A stretch of 64,000 nucleotides of DNA from Papaver somniferum. Taxonomy: Eukaryota > Streptophyta > Magnoliopsida > Ranunculales > Papaveraceae. Below the pieces are notes generated by a model. That model was not told the DNA's origin and made no database searches. It saw only the letters and a program-made list of their open reading frames with translations. The stretch lies in the NCBI RefSeq assembly GCF_003573695.1, contig NC_039365.1:80549082-80613081 (forward strand). Reading direction: 5' to 3'. Below are positions 12,455 through 23,889 of this stretch, in pieces. The stretch's first letter is position 1. Every line of letters starts with the position of its first letter. A program made the position numbers and the translations under genes.

Positions 12455-12786
12455 TGTAAGGATCTACCTTACAAGTTAGCACAGAAACAACTCAAAATCT
12501 CTAAGGATAGAGATTGGACCGGGGAGAACAGAACTTCATAGAAAAAAGATACTTTTGATTACTAATTTTTCATAAAGAGTTCTACAACAGAAGGGAAATA
12601 TAAATTATAAGAGTTTGGAGTGCACACGTACCCTCACACAAGCATTCTCCTAATCATACTTAGCAGCATCTATTAACTAACTAATCATGGTTAATTAGCT
12701 ACTAATTATACTAAACAAATTACTAGACCCCTCATAACCCAGGTGGCCCTTAACTGAACTTGGCAGCCCAAAGCAGGGTCCTGAAA
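12455..12786 (-). repeat. 3' LTR of element B (minus orientation)
   Basis: Matches 29909-30240. The terminal CA on the internal side has become AA. On the minus strand it is preceded by the purine-rich GAAGGAGTGGAA (about 12792-12803), a plausible polypurine tract. Confidence 0.85.
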
Positions 12787-12868
12787 AATTCCACTCCTTC
12801 AAATTATCCTTATCCTCAAGGATATGAACTGATCTCGGCCCATGAAGAACACATCTGTCGCAAACTTG

Positions 12869-13774
12869 CTAATCAATCTTGAAAACAACATAACAATTGA
12901 TTGTATGCGTACCTGTCAATGTAAGAGACCTCACCCCGCCACCAGTTGAGGCCCGAACATACCTCTTCATGTTTACTTGTCCGTAAATAACCTGCATGTG
13001 GAGTTGTATTTGTAAATAATTTCCCACTCCCAACACAGAATTCTTCACCTGCAAATATTTTCTTAGGAAGATAACTCCTTCATTGTTAACCTGTGGCTCA
13101 ATTTTGTGCATAGTAAATCTGATCATGTGACGTTTAATTGAAGTAGTCGTTGAAAGAGCAAGGTGAATTGCCAATTTCTCTAATCCCCTGGAGTTGATAG
13201 ACTCTTCTTTTCCCTGTTGTGCTGTGCCATGAGATGGGAAGATCTTCAATACGTGGTAATGCTGCTGGCGCGCTAAAAGGTCTTGAAAATGCGATTATAG
13301 CTTGTTGAATATCCCCGTCTCTATATTCTTGTCAACATTACCTCCCATAAACCATAATAATCGTCGAATGCTAACAACGATAATCTTATCAAATTCAGGT
13401 TTATAGTACGAAGCACTCATAAATATGTCGTTGTAAGAAAGGGAGTAACATGTTAAACTTGAAACAGAATTGGAAATATTCCATCTTTTAGCACCAATAA
13501 TACATGGATCTAAAATGAACCTGATTACCTCCAACCTGCAGTTTTTATGACTGACACCAAAACCGACTTCTAATTTCCAACTGAACATAGTGCTCGAAGG
13601 TAAGAGGAGTGATCCTGTCCATACCCAGGTAGAGAAAGCACTCGTAATAATGTGTGCATACTCAGTCAAATTATTAATCCTTTGTACTCTTCTTGTACCA
13701 AGTAGATAATTGTGATGTAGAGTGATTATAGTGGTGAGACTACCACCCAATGTAAGGTCCAGGAATGCTTCCAT
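12869..13774 (-). pseudogene. element B unknown reading frame, distal half
   Basis: One frame with a stop near 13295 runs from 13774 to 12869. The product is not recognised: no CCHC knuckle, aspartic protease, YxDD or DDE motif. It contains STWVWTGSLLLPSSTMFSWK and a basic segment, and it may continue past 12869. It follows the frame at 13852-15141 after a frameshift, so the two were probably one long protein of ~700 or more residues. Its function is unknown; it could be a captured host gene or a rapidly evolving element-specific protein. Confidence 0.4.
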
Positions 13775-13851
13775 CTTGTTTTATTTAACCCATAAAGGAC
13801 CCACCTGGAAAATTTCTCCATCATTAGTTGACCACTCATTAATCTTCAAAC

Positions 13852-15141
13852 TTACAGTATTAGCTTCTTCATGTACATTCTCACAACTCTAGTAAGAAAG
13901 CATATTTGAATGATAACAAAAGAACACATATGAGGTGCATCTTTTAACTGATTAATAATATTAGCCATCTCTTTAAGTAATTCATCCAACCACTCGTGTC
14001 TTGCATTTCCACCACAACTATCCCTTGCAAGCATCTCCTTGTACTGAGCAGTTCCTCTTCTAGTATTAAGGCCACGCGAAACAATGGATTCCATTACATA
14101 CTCCATGGGTAAATGTAGCATAAGTTGAAGTTGCCGAGAAAAATCAAACACTAGTAAGAAGATCTCACAGCCAAATAGCTCTCCCATTGCTTCCATACCC
14201 ACATACAGACCACTCTTAAGTTGTAGATATAGCTAGTTCTCATCACCAATAACTTCCAAATACATTTGACTGGACGAGTTATACATTGTGCCTTCACTGA
14301 CTAACCCATCCAAAATAACCCCATCAGTTTTCAAAACCTTAATCATGACAGTTAACTTTAATGATACAACTTCTAGCGGAGTATAAGTACGAACCACTCC
14401 CTCGATTCCCACCATTCTTACCAGAAATTCTTCCCAACCTACAAACCATCCAGCATCACCACCACAAACCATACAAATAGAGACTCTAGATGGCTTAATG
14501 AAAACACAAATATTACTTCTACCAATCATAGAGCCGGTAATAAACAAAGTGAAAGCAATTTCTGACAAGGAAGCCAAAAGATTGAATCCTAAAAGAACTA
14601 TCACCTTCAACACGAGTAACTGAAGGCTGCTAATATTTCTCTGTAGAATCTCAACACACAGCTTGCTATCCTCATGTATGTTCCCATTTCTACCCAAAAG
14701 AAACTCATTCGACTTTGCAAACAACCAATATAAATGATACATATGCTCTGAAATCAACTAATAATCAATATTTGTACCAAGGCTATGTATTAAAATCCCT
14801 TCCTTAAGAGCCATTAAACAGGGAGTAAGTATATCCAAACTGAAGTTACGACTATTTCTAATGTAATGAGAATACCTTTTATTCAGTTCTAGCAATCTTC
14901 CTATATCCATTACCCTTTCAGTAACACCCAGGCCGCTAAAGAAATATCCTCCGCTATTCAAGCTTCCCATGACACTACTGAAGGCAACCATAAGAATTAA
15001 ACCACAGACATTCCTGCTTGTGCACCTTAGTAGATTCTGAATTGAATTCGAAGTTCCTTGCGACAACATTTTATCCAGAAATCTTCTAGTATCACCATAA
15101 CCAATTTTTTTAACAAACACCAGTACAATTGAGTCACACAA
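13852..15141 (-). pseudogene. element B unknown reading frame, proximal half
   Basis: A single frame of ~430 codons is interrupted only by in-frame stops at 14758 and 14233. It includes hydrophobic runs (LQLLVLKVIVLLGFNLLASL) and a Cys/Trp-rich patch (VCGGDAGWFVGWEEF) but no domain I can name. Having few disruptions over 1.3 kb suggests it was coding until recently. On the minus strand it lies downstream of the primer binding site and a short N-terminal frame. Confidence 0.4.
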
Positions 15142-15286
15142 GAATGAATCTGATTCGAACCCAAGTTTATGAACAACCTAATGAACAAAATTCCCATAAT
15201 GTTTATCTATTGGAATCGAACACACCTTGAGTACCACGGATCCAGAAATACTTGTAATATAACAAAATTTATATTTATCAACCAAA

Positions 15287-15474
15287 TCAGAAAAAACCCT
15301 TCATAATCTCAAATTTCTTCCCACGATCAAATAACAATCGACTATAATTAGAGAGATGGGTAAAATGATTCTTACCAGTTAGTTTACTTTGACTAATAAC
15401 CGATTCCTGAGAGAATTCAAGTTTCTCACAATTAACTTCAGGACTCAAAATTTCTTTAGATTGAAAATTCAACT
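15287..15474 (-). pseudogene. element B frame interrupted by element C
   Basis: The minus frame (KLNFQSKEILSPEVNCEKLE...) ends at 15287 and is cut at 15474 by the LTR of element C. It should join the acidic Ser-rich frame that ends near 29486 on the far side of C. No domain recognised. Confidence 0.3.
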
Positions 15475-16374
15475 TGTAGGTACACATTTCATCTTTCACT
15501 GCCCACAAAGACACACGTGGACGACATGCGTCTAAGGGCATCAAGATACGATATCACGCGTGGACAGTCAAGAGTCACTTTATCCTATCCCTAGAAAGAT
15601 CTAAGATCTACGGCTGAGGATAGTCAGACTGACGCAGACAAGACAAGGGCAGAGGACAGCTGTCTACCGCGGACAGACATCTCAACTACCCGCATTAAAT
15701 ACCCTCAAACATCATACGTGTCAGTCAGCCTGTATCGGAAGCGCAGATAATACTGCGTATCCAGACAGAACACGGAGATGCAGCCGAGAACACGAAGACT
15801 TCTGCGTGAGTGGCACAAAACACAAGAAGATAAGGTTATAACGGGCTTCAGAAGTGGACCCCACGTAGCCTCCCTATAAATACCCCTCTCTCCCAAGTGA
15901 AGAGGGAGGCCGAAAAACATTGAGAGGAGAATAGGAGAGAGACAGAGAGATAGAGAAAGTGTAAGTGAAGTTCCTCCTGCTACGCAGACTTATATTGGTC
16001 TCAAAGTCATTCGACTATTTCTGTAACCTTCATACATATAATGAAAAACCCAAGCCCGTAGACAGAGATCTGAGTGATGAATCATATAAGTTAATCGTTT
16101 CATCTATATTCATGCATTTATACTTTATATGTTCAATTCGATACTTATGGTATATCATGTTCGTACATTTTATATTTCATCCACTATTTATCTTATTGTA
16201 TAAGCCAAGAACAATGATTGTAGTTGATGAGACGAGGAAGAATATTAGAACTCTGAGTCAAGGATTCGACATAACCTATCCATTCCCCTTAGGCGCAGCT
16301 TATTTACTGTATTATCATGAGTCTGCGCGCATTATTTGTGAATACTCAGATGACACCATATCTTTGTGTTCACA
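15475..16374 (+). repeat. 5' LTR of element C
   Basis: 900 bases, TGTAGGTACAC...GTGTTCACA, repeated at 28562-29465 with few differences. TATAAATA at 15875-15882 is a probable core promoter. Confidence 0.93.
15875..15882 (+). promoter_or_regulatory. TATA box of element C 5' LTR
   Basis: TATAAATA, preserved in the 3' LTR at 28966-28973. Confidence 0.6.
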
Positions 16375-16376
16375 AT

Positions 16377-16393
16377 CTGGCGCTAGAAACAGG
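16377..16393 (+). other. primer binding site of element C
   Basis: Two bases after the LTR, CTGGCGCTAGAAACAGG begins. TGGCGC-type sites are used by gypsy elements. The exact tRNA was not resolved. Confidence 0.6.
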
Positions 16394-16499
16394 GATCTTC
16401 ATCTCGGTAAAAGATTTATCTTCTCCTGTGACTTGTTTCAGGCTTCATTTTCTGAAAATAACGATGTATGGAACACTACGGTTTTTTCCGTTCATGATT

Positions 16500-16760
16500 T
16501 CAAAAACCAAAATTTTTAACAGATCCGCGTTTATCTAAGTAGATCTGATTCTTCATGCATTTTCTAAGTTTTCACGTCTTTGAAAATCAAAATTATGAAC
16601 AGATCCGCGTTTATCTAAGTAGATCTGATTCTTCATGCATTTTCTAAGTTTTTAGGTCTTTGAAAATCAAAACTTCGAACAGATCTGCGGTCATCTACAC
16701 AGATGGACGCCTTAAGTATTTTTAAGATTTTACACCTTTGAGGACTCAAAACGCTAATAG
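16500..16760 (+). repeat. 80-bp tandem repeats in element C leader
   Basis: ACAGATCCGCGTTTATCTAA recurs at 16519 and 16599 (period 80), with a diverged third unit starting near 16679. The repeats lie between the primer site and gag. Confidence 0.85.
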
Positions 16761-16822
16761 ATATCACGTGGGGCCCATTGTCTTCGTGATTTTTTCTCTC
16801 TCTTTCAGGAAAATTTTAAAAG

Positions 16823-18650
16823 ATGGAGAGAAGCAAAGATGTCGGGAAGGCTAAAACTCCTTCAAAAGAGATGCCAAGGACAACCCCAGTGGTAACTAGG
16901 AGTAAGCAGAGAGGTGAAAAGCTAAAGGCAGCGGATAGGGCGCAGGATAATGCAGAAAGCATGGCCCCATCAATGCCAACATCATCGCATCAAACGCAGT
17001 AAATGCCGCGGCAGCCAAAACAGGAGCTTCAAGAGCTGGTGGATCCAAAGTTGGAGCTCCCAGAGTAACCAATGCTCAACTACAGGAACATCAGGAACTC
17101 GTGGCAGAGTCAGGAATACAACAACCCCTCTATGGGATGCCCTTAACCAACGAACAGAAAATACCCTTTCCAGCCAAGCAACCGCTTCTAATAGCAGGCC
17201 AACCCTCACAACAACCGTCGAGGTCCCAAGGTGCACAGTTAGACCCACCAGAACCAGTAATACAGATCGTGGATGAGGAACAAACCATAGTCGCTGATGA
17301 TCAATTGCGGGCAGGAACACCAAATCAAGGGTCAAATCATTCCGCTCAGATGATGGCCGAGCTAACAGAATTAAGGAAGAACCAGAAGGCATACGCAGAT
17401 GTTGTGGCGATATTAGCACAAGAGAACCAAACACTAAAGGAAAGAATCATTCATAGCGCAGAGGTAGAAAACCAACGCGACGAAGCCAACTCCAAGGCTG
17501 TATCACCTAATTAAGATAGAAGAATGGTGATTGCAAACAACCCACTTCCATTGAATCGAAGAGGATCAAGGAGCAGCCAAAGATCAGACCCTGATTACAA
17601 TCCCGAGAACTCGGACTACTACGACGGTACCACCTTCCCACGAGCAAAATCTACCATTCATGAGGAACACCAGATCGCAATGGAAAGTCTACGCGCTGAG
17701 ATGCTGGCAGAAATCAAGGAGCTAAAGACTAGGCAGGGAGGCGGAAGGCTATAGCAAGTGATGAAGGAAGAAAACACTACCCCGCTGACACCACACTTGG
17801 CCAGGGCTTCCATACCGCAGAAGTGTTCGGTTCCTGCTTTCGATTGCTATGACGGATCAACTGATCCTACGGCTCATCTTCGATATTATAATCGAATGAT
17901 GGCCTGTTGGGATAACGAATACTCCTTACTGTGAAGATACTTCCCATTAAGTTTAAAAGGGTCCGCGTTGTCATGGTTTGATAACTTTCCATCAAACTCC
18001 ATCGACTCCTACGACCAACTCACAGAAAAATTTCACATACATGTACGACAAGGTTGTCAATACCGGCATGGACAAACTATTCTCGCTGGAGATGAAATAC
18101 AAAGAGACCATCAGAGAATATACTAATAGATGGCACAAGATTTTTCAAGCTATTGGAAACGTAGATCCCGTGGCTAGTATCAACTGCTACAAATGGGGGA
18201 TGGACAGGATGAGTCCTTTATTTGTCGAGATCCACGGAACCATCCCTACCACCGAAGGAGATCTCCGGATAATCATAGAAAAGCATGCAAGGTTAGAAGA
18301 AATTCAGCGTGAAAATACCAAAGCTCATACTCAACGTCCCACACGCAAAAATTCCGTGGATCAAGCCAGCGGGTCCAAAAGAGGAATCACAGAAGAACGT
18401 CCCAACGAAGAAAGGAAAGAACGAAGGGATGATAGACGAAGAGGTGATCGAAAATTTGAAGATCAAATCTATACCAAGCTGAATACAAGTTATTCGCGCA
18501 TCCTGAGAGAGATCAAAGGGAGGGAGAACTTCGATTGGCCATGGTCCAAGGGAAAGCAGACTCCTAGATCAGAAAAATCCAAGGAATACTGTGAGTAACA
18601 CTGTTTCAACGGTCATCAAACAGAAAAGTGCAAAAATCTCAAGATAATGA
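16823..18650 (+). pseudogene. gag of element C (broken)
   Basis: Start at ATG 16823 (MERSKDVGKAKT). The frame is stopped near 17002 and continues in other frames: 17101-17514 with a coiled-coil segment, 17524-17940, and 17978-18598. The capsid-like retrotransposon gag domain spans ~17810-18300: VPAFDCYDGSTDPTAHLRYY, LKGSALSWF, then IREYTNRWHKIFQAI. A degenerate knuckle-like HCFNGHQTEKC follows at ~18600, where an in-frame stop falls. Gag would package element RNA. At least five disruptions are visible. Confidence 0.8.
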
Positions 18651-19546
18651 TTCAAAAACTAATCGACGCAGGAGACCTGAAGCAATATATACAGAAGATT
18701 GATAACGAAGATAAAACCAAGAGAGGCAAGCAGGTTCAATTACCAGAAGGCAACCGCACCCTCAACACGATTTCATGTTCAGAGATTCAAGGACCATCCC
18801 TAACCGCCCAGATTGGGAAGAGATTGAGAAAACAATTCGAAGATTATTGTGAGCTTTATAAGATCGATAGGAAAGAGGTAAACGAGCATGAACAATGGAT
18901 GGACGCGCCCATGACTTTCGATGCAGACGATGTGGAAGAAGACATGGAAGACCATAATGATCCTCTAGTCCTCACACTCCCAATAGCAGGGTGCAATGTC
19001 AAGAAAATTCTCATCGATGGAGGAAGCTCAGTCAACGTCATGTTATATGACACGTTCAAACGTATGGAACTCAACGACGAGCAACTGCTGTCATCTTACT
19101 ACACCATATACGGATTCAACGGCGCAGCTACAAAGCCCCTAGGGGACATTGTCTTACAAGTAGACGCAGGGCCCATGAAAGTGGACACTCGATTCAGCGT
19201 CGTAGATGCACCTTCACCTTACAACGCCATCATCGGAAGAAGATGGGTTCACAAGCTCAAGGGAGTAGCGGCAACCTACCATCAATATCTCAGATTCCCA
19301 ACACCCCAGGGAGTCATGGAAATTAAAGGAGACCAAGTAACTGCGCGGGAATGTCAGACCTTACAGAATCAGATCAATAATGAGCGGGAAGAAAAGCACC
19401 AGTCCCGAAGAGCCAAAAATAAGGAGATAACCATAGATACATATCTGGAAGAAATCTCCGGAAAAAGCCTTCTGAACGTAAGCACCACTGGCAGCGCAGA
19501 AGCAAGCACCTCCGCGACAAAAGAAGACGGAGAGCCCACCAAATAG
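18647..19546 (+). CDS. element C aspartic protease region of pol
   Basis: An open frame of 299 residues. KKILIDGGSSVNVMLYDTFK at residues ~122-141 carries the D-G-G-S-S active site variant of Tat-type retroelement proteases, and APSPYNAIIGRRWVHKLKGV at ~188-207 fits the second conserved block. The N-terminal part continues the post-knuckle gag region. The enzyme would cleave the Gag-Pol polyprotein. The frame ends at 19546 before the reverse transcriptase, so it is uncoupled from the rest of pol. Confidence 0.75.
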   Translation: MIQKLIDAGDLKQYIQKIDNEDKTKRGKQVQLPEGNRTLNTISCSEIQGPSLTAQIGKRLRKQFEDYCELYKIDRKEVNEHEQWMDAPMTFDADDVEEDMEDHNDPLVLTLPIAGCNVKKILIDGGSSVNVMLYDTFKRMELNDEQLLSSYYTIYGFNGAATKPLGDIVLQVDAGPMKVDTRFSVVDAPSPYNAIIGRRWVHKLKGVAATYHQYLRFPTPQGVMEIKGDQVTARECQTLQNQINNEREEKHQSRRAKNKEITIDTYLEEISGKSLLNVSTTGSAEASTSATKEDGEPTK

Positions 19547-19567
19547 CAATCAAAGAATGTTCCTCTC

Positions 19568-21209
19568 TTGGGGGAACCAAAACCCACGTTTACACCTGTC
19601 GAAGCAGCTAAAGAAGTCAACATAGGTACTGAGGGAAACCCGAAGATTATCAGAATAGGCACCTTGATGGATGAAGAAAGAGAAGCCGCGCTAATCAAAC
19701 TTCTAAAGGAATACGCGGACATTTTGCTTGGAAATTGGGGGACATGCCGGGAATTGACCCAAAGTTAGTTCATCACGAACTTCGAATAAAACCAGGTCCC
19801 CCCCCTTTTAGGCAGAAGGTGCGCAAAGTAGCTCCAGAATACCATCGAGCAGTTGAAGTGGAACTCCGCAAACTACTGGACGCAGGATTCATCAAAGAAG
19901 TTAAGTACCCAACATGGATCTCTAACATGGTCATCGTACCGAAGAAAAATGGCGGAGTAAGGATATGCATCGACTTCACCAACCTCAATAAGGCTTGCCC
20001 TAAAGATAGCTATCCACTGCCAAGCATTGACCAACTTGTCGAGGCAGTTGAAGGAAAGAAATGTCATTCATGGATGGATACTCTGGATACAATCAATTAT
20101 TCCTAGCAGAAGAAGATCAGCAACATACAACATTCTATACACCACACGCCTCTATTGCTATGTAAGAATGCCCTTTGGACTGCGAAACGCAGGGGAAACC
20201 TACCAAAGAATGGTGGATGCAATTTTCAAACCATGGATTGGAAGTACGCTGGAAGTATATGTGGATGATATGCTCGTTAAAAGCAAGCTGCAAAGATCAT
20301 CACCAAGACCTAAAAGATATTTTCCAAGCAATGAGAGTGCACAACATGAAGGTAAACCCAGAGAAGTGCACTTTTGGTGTCACTTCCGGAAAGTTCCTCG
20401 GATATTTGGTGACGAAGAGGGGCATTGAAGTCGATCCCGCTAAAATTGAAGCCATCGTAAGAATGCCATCCCCAAAGAATTTAAAAGAGGTTCAGAAACT
20501 CAATGGTTCGCTGGCTGCGCTGGGGAGGTTCATATCCAGGTCCTCGGATAGATGTAAGCACTTTTTTAACATTCTCAAAAAAGGAAGCAAATTCGAATGG
20601 ACGGCAGAGTGCGAGGAAGCTTTTCGAAATATCAAAGAATACCTGGCTGAGATCCCTATATTACAAAAACCAGACCCTGATGAAGTGTTGGCACTATACA
20701 TAGCAGCAACAGAAGATGCAGTCAGCGCAGTATTGGTTAAAACCAACACGAAGATAGAGCAGCCCATCTATTACATCAGCAAGACTCTGAACGCAGCAGA
20801 AAGGAACTACACGAAGATCGAGCAGCTCATCTTGGCATTAGTATGGGCAACCCTGAAACTCAGAACTTACTTTTTGACTCACTACGTCCGCGTCCCATGC
20901 AAAGCTCCGCTAGAAGCAGTCCTTAAAAACGCAGGAAAAGTAGGCAGAATTGCAAAATGGAATACTCACCTAGATCAATTCAATATCATCCATGAGCTAC
21001 AACACTCTCAGAAGTCACAAGTATTAGCAGATTTCCTAGCAGACTTACCATTGGATAACTGCGAAGAAGTCATCATCGAAGGACGAAAGGCAGCAGGACT
21101 ACCAGAAATGGACGAAGGTAAAGACCCTATAGACATCTTGGAACCAAAAAATCCTAGGCAATGGGAAGTCTTCGTAGATGGGTCGAAAAATAAAGAAGGG
21201 GGGGGATAG
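19568..21209 (+). pseudogene. element C reverse transcriptase and RNase H (broken)
   Basis: Reverse transcriptase blocks are spread over three frames: PPFRQKVRKVAPEYHRAVE and NGGVRICIDFTNLNKACPKD (19735-20106), MPFGLRNAGETYQRM and the catalytic YVDDM (20160-20280), then GKFLGYLVTKRGIEVDPAKI (20380-20450). The first RNase H domain, in the 20175-21209 frame, covers ~20640-21060 (LALYIAATEDAVSAVLV, YTKIEQLILALVWA, VLADFLADLP). Frame changes occur near 19750, 20100 and 20280, so no intact polymerase is made. The frame ends at 21209 in a G run, at the start of the second RNase H. Confidence 0.88.
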
Positions 21210-22981
21210 GCATCGTAATCACCACCCCAACAGGAGACAGGATCATACATGCTTTCAGGTTAGAATTCAAGGGGCATACCAACAACATAGTTGAATATGA
21301 AGCAGTGGTGCATGCCCTTCAGTTGATAATAGAAATGGGCATAACTGACGTGCGTCTGACAAGCGATTCACAGCTGGTCATCCGACAAATAGGGTTGCAA
21401 TATAATGTTTATGACAGAACATTGTCAGCATACATGGAATTGGTGCAAACACTGGCATCACAAATCCCAAACATCAAATTCCGACACCTGGCAAGGAAGG
21501 AACTCAGGCACGCGGATGCCCTGGCCTACATATCATCGATGCTCAGAAACGAGGACGTCAAAGCAATCAAAGTAACCAGGATTTACGAGCCTTCAATTGA
21601 TATTCAAGAACTCTGCGCTGCACAGCAGAGGAACCACGCAGAAGAAGATATTGCAGATGATGACGTGGGAGAATTCATCGCGGATGATTTCCAAGAAGAC
21701 GACATCATGGCTAAGGCAGATCAAGATGAAGACTTCAGCAAAGAAGAAGATTGGAGATCTGAGATTCATCTTTTCCTAAAAGAAAGAATACTACCCTCGG
21801 ATCTAAAGCAAGCCAGAAAAATACAGTCAAAGGCAGGAAGATATGATCTGAGAAAAGAAATTTTGTACAAAAAATCTTTTCTCGGACCATTATTACGTTG
21901 CCTATCCAGATCCGAAGGACATTTGATTTTGAAAGACATACACCGCGGCGACGCAGGCAATCACAGCGGAATGAGATCCCTAGCAGATAAGGCGAAAACT
22001 CAAGGATATTACTGGCCAACAATGATACGAGACGCTGCAAGAATGTCACGAAGATGCGAAGAATGCCAGTTTCGCCAAAAAAATCCACGCACCCGCAACA
22101 ATGTTGAACCCAGTCAGTAGACAGCCCTTGGCCATTCTCAAAATGGGGCATAGACATCGTGGGTCCCCTAATCGAAGGATCAGGGAAGAGAGTTTTGATA
22201 GTGGCCACGGACTATTTCAGCAAATGGGTAGAGGCTAAAGCCCTGGCAAGGATCCGAGACGCAGATGTCTTCACATTCATTTTCAAAACATCATTTGCAG
22301 GTTTGGCATACCAGCTGAGATTGTATCTGACAATGGCAAGCAATTCCAGGGAAAAAACATCGACTTACTCTTCGATACTTTCAAAATTCGAAAGAACAAG
22401 TCAACACCAATTTACCCTCAAAGCAATGGTCAGGCAGAAGCCACAAACAAAACCCTCGCACTCATCCTCAAAAAGCAGTTGGACGAATACAAGAAGCGTT
22501 GGTGTGAGCAACTACACAACGTTTTGTGGGCTTATAGGACAACTCGAAGATCAGCCACGGGAGAATCCCCATTCTTACTCACCTATGGAGCCGAAGCTAT
22601 TATCCCAACAGAAATAATCATGCCAACTACGAAGACTGAAGCATGGGAGAAGAACCTCACAGCGGACATGATGTTGGAAAGGTTGGATGATCTAGAAGAG
22701 AGGAGGGAGGCAGCACTAAAAATGGAAAACTATCAAAGGAAACTAGCAAGGGAGTATAATAAGAGGGTTAAGCTTAGAAATTTCGTAGAAGGGCAGTATG
22801 TGCTGAGGACCATTCCCCAATACCAACGAGAAAAGAAGTGGGGCAAATTAGCACCAACAGGGGGGGACCCTTCGTCATACATGATGTTGCAGGAAATGGG
22901 TCTTATTATCTGCGCAACCTAAAAGGGGAGATCCTCAAACACCCATGGAATGCAAAATATCTCAAGCCATACTACCCGTAG
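21150..22981 (+). pseudogene. element C second RNase H and integrase (broken)
   Basis: The second, archaeal-type RNase H begins at WEVFVDGSKNKEGGG and continues after a frame change through NNIVEYEAVVHAL, TSDSQLVIRQ and ELRHADALAYISSM (to ~21545). This duplicated RNase H identifies the Tat lineage. The integrase follows: zinc-binding H-H-C-C (HRGDAGNHSG, CEECQF) at ~21940-22080, core motifs VATDYFSKWVEAKAL, a second Asp region near 22330 and the Glu region around 22430, then RTTRRSATGESPFLLTYGAE. Stops or frame changes near 21205, 22118, 22300, 22480 and 22860 break it. The protein ends near 22981. Confidence 0.87.
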
Positions 22982-23889
22982 AGGGCAACGCAGACCTGCA
23001 TCTGCGTGAAGAGCGCCAGAAGAAGAAAACGACGCTTGCGATCGACATGTTTCTATCTCTGAGAGAGGAATAGCAAACCTCAACCTATCAATCAAGCAAA
23101 CTTTTGGCAAAAAATAGTCACAATACATGGAGCAACATAGTAACAAGACGACTGCGTGTAAATATAACACCTCACGAGAACCCTACACCTGTAAATACAG
23201 CCTCCGCGTCAATACTTCATCCTCCTTTTTTACTATTTACTACCTCAGAGGTTCCATCAATGGAATTCTTCTAAATGTAACTCAACAAACTGAATAGACA
23301 CTTTAACCCTCTTTCACCCGTGGACGTAGACACTCTGCTGTCGAACCACGTAAACACTGGTGTTAATTGTTGTTCTATTTTACTTGGGGAAAGTAGTCAC
23401 CTACAATCTCTCGGGACTCCCCTATCAGCGTCTATAAGTGTAGGACCATGGGGAAGGCATCCAGCAGAAAGAGATACCCAACCAATCTTATGGCAGCGGG
23501 TTGACGGAATGAACGTACATTCCAAACAACTCATATCCTAGAACGCTGCCCCGACCCCCACCGTCTGGGAATCCTCTGGCCCAGGATTAGCCAGGGGGGT
23601 GACAGGTCTCAAGACGTTCACGAAGATACACATATCTTCGGGTTCGCACTCAAACACTTCGCTATCCCTGATTACATTCAGTTATATTCCAAATTAACCA
23701 TAACATATAAAAAAAAAAAAGTCGGACAACACAGATAAAAGTTAAAACAATGATCAATTCATTAAAAGTTGATTACAGGCTTGGCAATGATACGCGGAAA
23801 CAAGAAAATACAAAAGGAATCTCACGAAGCCTCATAATCAACAAAGATCAACTCTCTACAAAAATCTACTTGGATGGTTCAACCCCACC
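22982..23889 (+). other. spacer between pol and antisense gene of element C
   Basis: No gene supported. It separates the convergent pol and antisense reading frames and includes A-rich 23709-23720. Confidence 0.5.

Noticed and set aside
15965..16519. 184-residue open frame across the 5' LTR and leader of element C, and its copy at 29056-29478
   Set aside because: It lies in LTR R/U5 sequence, is rich in hydrophobic and aromatic residues without a domain, and exists only because the LTR is duplicated.
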